NCBI RefSeq assembly: GCF_003751505.1
Contig: NZ_RJVB01000001.1
Span: 560,027 to 624,026, forward strand
Length of the DNA: 64,000 bases
From: Erwinia sp. JUb26
Lineage (GTDB): Bacteria; Pseudomonadota; Gammaproteobacteria; Enterobacterales; Enterobacteriaceae
Reading direction: 5' to 3'
This document shows positions 62,582-64,000 of the stretch, piece by piece; position 1 is the stretch's first letter; each line of letters opens with the position of its first letter. The position numbers and the translations under genes are program-made. The notes under the pieces are model-generated. The model ran no database searches. It saw only the letters and a list, made by a program, of their open reading frames with translations, and was not told the origin of the DNA.

Positions 62582-62623
62582 AGGCTTCAGGCTTCAGGCT
62601 TCAGGCTTCAGGCTTCAGGCTTC
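62582..62623. repeat. 7-bp tandem repeat (AGGCTTC, six copies)
   Basis: Six perfect AGGCTTC copies lie at the end of a YdcZ-type gene; its stop codon (62615-62617) is inside the array. The last copy plus GATGAAGCC can also form a hairpin, GGCTTC-CGAT-GAAGCC. Confidence 0.9.
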
Positions 62624-63103
62624 CGATGAAGCCTGGCTGGCGCCGTCCTTTTCGGCATCGGTTTTATTGCTGGAATAAATAAAGTAAAGCGCGATCCCCA
62701 GGCAGACAACCGCCCCCAGCCGCGTGGCTGAAAAGTGGATGGCTTCGTTGCCCAGCCAGCCAAAATTATCAATCAGCATACTCATCGCCAGCTGACCGAA
62801 AATAACCGCCACCGTCGCCACCGCCGCACCGATACGCTGAACGGCCAGCACCATAATAACGATGTAAGGCACGCCACAAAGTGCGCCCAGCAGCTGCCAC
62901 TTCGGCACGTCCAGCAGGGTTAGGTCATACTTGGGTTCGAAGAAGAAAATAAGCAGAGCGCTGATCAGCGCACCGAGCGAGAAGGTCAGAAATGCGCTGC
63001 GGAACACGCCAACCTGGCTGCCCAATTTGCCGTTGATCGCTGCCTGAATGCTTAGCACGGCACCGCCGATTACGGCCAGGATAATCATCAATACGTTCAT
63101 CAT
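62615..63103 (-). CDS. YdcZ-type (DUF606) DMT transporter, first of a pair
   Basis: A 162-residue membrane protein of five helices, the half-size DMT group formerly DUF606/YdcZ. The pattern GGAVLSIQAAINGKLGSQVGVFRSAFLTFSLG is the family signature. Members work as hetero- or homodimers in export of small molecules. GAGGTGAA precedes the first ATG. Six bases separate its start from the stop of the second YdcZ-type gene upstream, so both are co-translated. The C-terminal tail KTDAEKDGASQASSEA ends in the 7-bp repeat array. Confidence 0.88.
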   Translation of the reverse strand: MMNVLMIILAVIGGAVLSIQAAINGKLGSQVGVFRSAFLTFSLGALISALLIFFFEPKYDLTLLDVPKWQLLGALCGVPYIVIMVLAVQRIGAAVATVAVIFGQLAMSMLIDNFGWLGNEAIHFSATRLGAVVCLGIALYFIYSSNKTDAEKDGASQASSEA

Positions 63104-63109
63104 TTCACC

Positions 63110-63544
63110 TCAGCCTTTTGCCACAAGAATCAGTGCGGCAATAATAAAGATCAGCGCAATAAAGCGCTTACGGTCAATTTTGCGATGCGCCGTACCGAGT
63201 AGCCCGTAATGGTCAATCACCACGCTTTTAAAAACCTGCCCGGCAAGAATGCCGATCATCGTCATCGCAATACCGATCACCGGCACGGCCACGGTCAGGA
63301 TCACGACATATACCGGACCAAGAATACCGCCCAGTAACGTCCATGACGGCTGCGTGAAGAAGGAAGGGCTGTTACGCGGGCTAAAGAACAGCATCAGCAA
63401 AAAGGTCAGCGCGGCACCCACGCCGAAAACACTGAACGTTGCCCATAAACCACCGACTTCGTGTCCTAACGGCCCCAGTAACCCCGCCTCTACCGACAAC
63501 CCCATCCCGCCAGCAACGACGAGCAAAATAAAAATAAGCTGCAT
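63110..63544 (-). CDS. YdcZ-type (DUF606) DMT transporter, second of a pair
   Basis: A 144-residue paralogue of the following gene, again with five helices. The N-terminus GGMGLSVEAGLLGPLGHEVGGLWATFSVFGVG keeps the family pattern, with a basic tail HRKIDRKRFIALIF near the end. The two genes probably make the two halves of one transporter. It lies divergent from a LysR gene (63643), its likely regulator. Confidence 0.87.
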   Translation of the reverse strand: MQLIFILLVVAGGMGLSVEAGLLGPLGHEVGGLWATFSVFGVGAALTFLLMLFFSPRNSPSFFTQPSWTLLGGILGPVYVVILTVAVPVIGIAMTMIGILAGQVFKSVVIDHYGLLGTAHRKIDRKRFIALIFIIAALILVAKG

Positions 63545-63642
63545 ACATTAAATCCCCGAGAATGAAGGGAAAGGATGGTATAGCAGCGTGGAATCATGAA
63601 AAACGGTATAATTCATGAAACACCTTTGCAGGAATCGGGATA

Positions 63643-64000
63643 ATGTTTGACGCTGGCAGCATAAATTTTCGCACGCTGGTATTTTTCATCGGCGTGTACG
63701 ATGAGCAGAACTTTTCCGCCGTCGCCAGGCGGGAAGGCGTGTCAGCATCGATGGTCTCGCGCGTGATTATTCAGTTAGAAGACACCCTAGGCCAGCAGCT
63801 TTTCTACCGCAATACCCGGGCGGTGATCCCTACCGAAGCCGGCCGACTGTTTATTGACTACGCCCGTAGCATGACCGAACAACTGAACAAAGCCCGCAAG
63901 GAGATGCAGGACAGATCCCTCGAACCCGCCGGGCTGATACGTATTAACGCGCCGGTTTTCTTCGGCCAGCGACATATTGCCCCCTGGCTGACGGCACTTT
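63643..64000 (+). CDS. LysR-family regulator, N-terminal part (runs off the window)
   Basis: 119 residues of a LysR-type regulator are visible. The helix-turn-helix reads NFSAVARREGVSASMVSRVIIQLEDTLGQQLFYRNTRAVIPTEAG; the effector domain starts near residue 95 (AGLIRINAPVFFGQRHIAP). The rest lies right of the window. GCAGGAATCGGGA precedes the ATG. It is divergent from the two YdcZ-type transporter genes; TTCATGAA-like sequences in the gap may be its site. Confidence 0.9.
   Translation, partial: MFDAGSINFRTLVFFIGVYDEQNFSAVARREGVSASMVSRVIIQLEDTLGQQLFYRNTRAVIPTEAGRLFIDYARSMTEQLNKARKEMQDRSLEPAGLIRINAPVFFGQRHIAPWLTAL

Overview
The window is chromosomal DNA from a gamma-proteobacterium of the order Enterobacterales. 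The proteins most resemble Enterobacteriaceae/Erwiniaceae families (SotB, GlsB, PckA, Mqo, AldB, AdhP, YncE, AcrAB-type pump, CusR/HprR-type two-component system). The lack of long E. coli-like synteny and the mix of amino-acid, sulfur and drug-transport loci suggest an environmental or plant-associated genus such as Erwinia or Pantoea; that placement is inference. No rRNA, tRNA, CRISPR array, complete insertion sequence or prophage was seen.

Layout. 0-6.7 kb: start of sotB, glsB, a DHA2-type MFS exporter with a divergent XRE/MmyB-type regulator, an NAD-dependent beta-hydroxyacid-type dehydrogenase, an Rrf2 regulator and a MarA/SoxS-like activator. 6.7-14.2 kb: a divergent cluster with a sulfonate-type ABC importer, a cysteine-synthase-like PLP enzyme, a non-haem Fe(II) dioxygenase and a second MetQNI-type importer; I infer organosulfur scavenging. 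14.2-16.3 kb: AI-2E and AEC family permeases. 16.3-18.2 kb: an AT-richer accessory patch with an LRAT-fold protein, a GNAT enzyme and gene fragments. 18.2-22.7 kb: TauE/SafE exporter with a LysR regulator, then a HypT-like LysR regulator divergent from an ATP-type PEP carboxykinase gene.

22.9-27.3 kb: accessory patch with a GNAT enzyme, a toxin-first type II toxin-antitoxin pair, two membrane microproteins too short for ordinary ORF calling, a 113-bp inverted-repeat element, an ArsR/ACT/monooxygenase operon and small proteins. 27.5-33.7 kb: orphan sugar-binding protein, a barnase/barstar pair, DUF2132 protein, an Ala/Ser/Thr-rich lipoprotein, mqo, and a ParS/RES-type toxin-antitoxin pair. 33.7-38.4 kb: a sigma-54 enhancer-binding protein divergent from an aldB-adhP operon that has a near-consensus -24/-12 promoter. 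38.4-43.8 kb: B3/B4-domain protein with divergent XRE-cupin regulator, HAD phosphatase, nucleoside-recognition membrane protein, a lipoprotein form of YncE behind a Fur-box-like site, and a CynT-like carbonic anhydrase.

44.3-47.5 kb: a CusRS/HprRS-like two-component system, DoxX protein and DUF1471 protein whose three upstream regions each carry a TGACA-N4-TGTCA-type box, suggesting one small regulon. 47.5-53.5 kb: a multidrug efflux operon (MarA-like activator, adaptor, RND pump, then a Bcr/CflA exporter). 53.8-64 kb: LysR, VOC, Gfo/Idh/MocA, MarR/EamA, a nitroreductase gene cut off at an ABC-F gene, a periplasmic 11-residue-repeat protein, IclR/MFS, two YdcZ-type transporters next to a 7-bp tandem repeat, and the start of a LysR gene that runs off the window.
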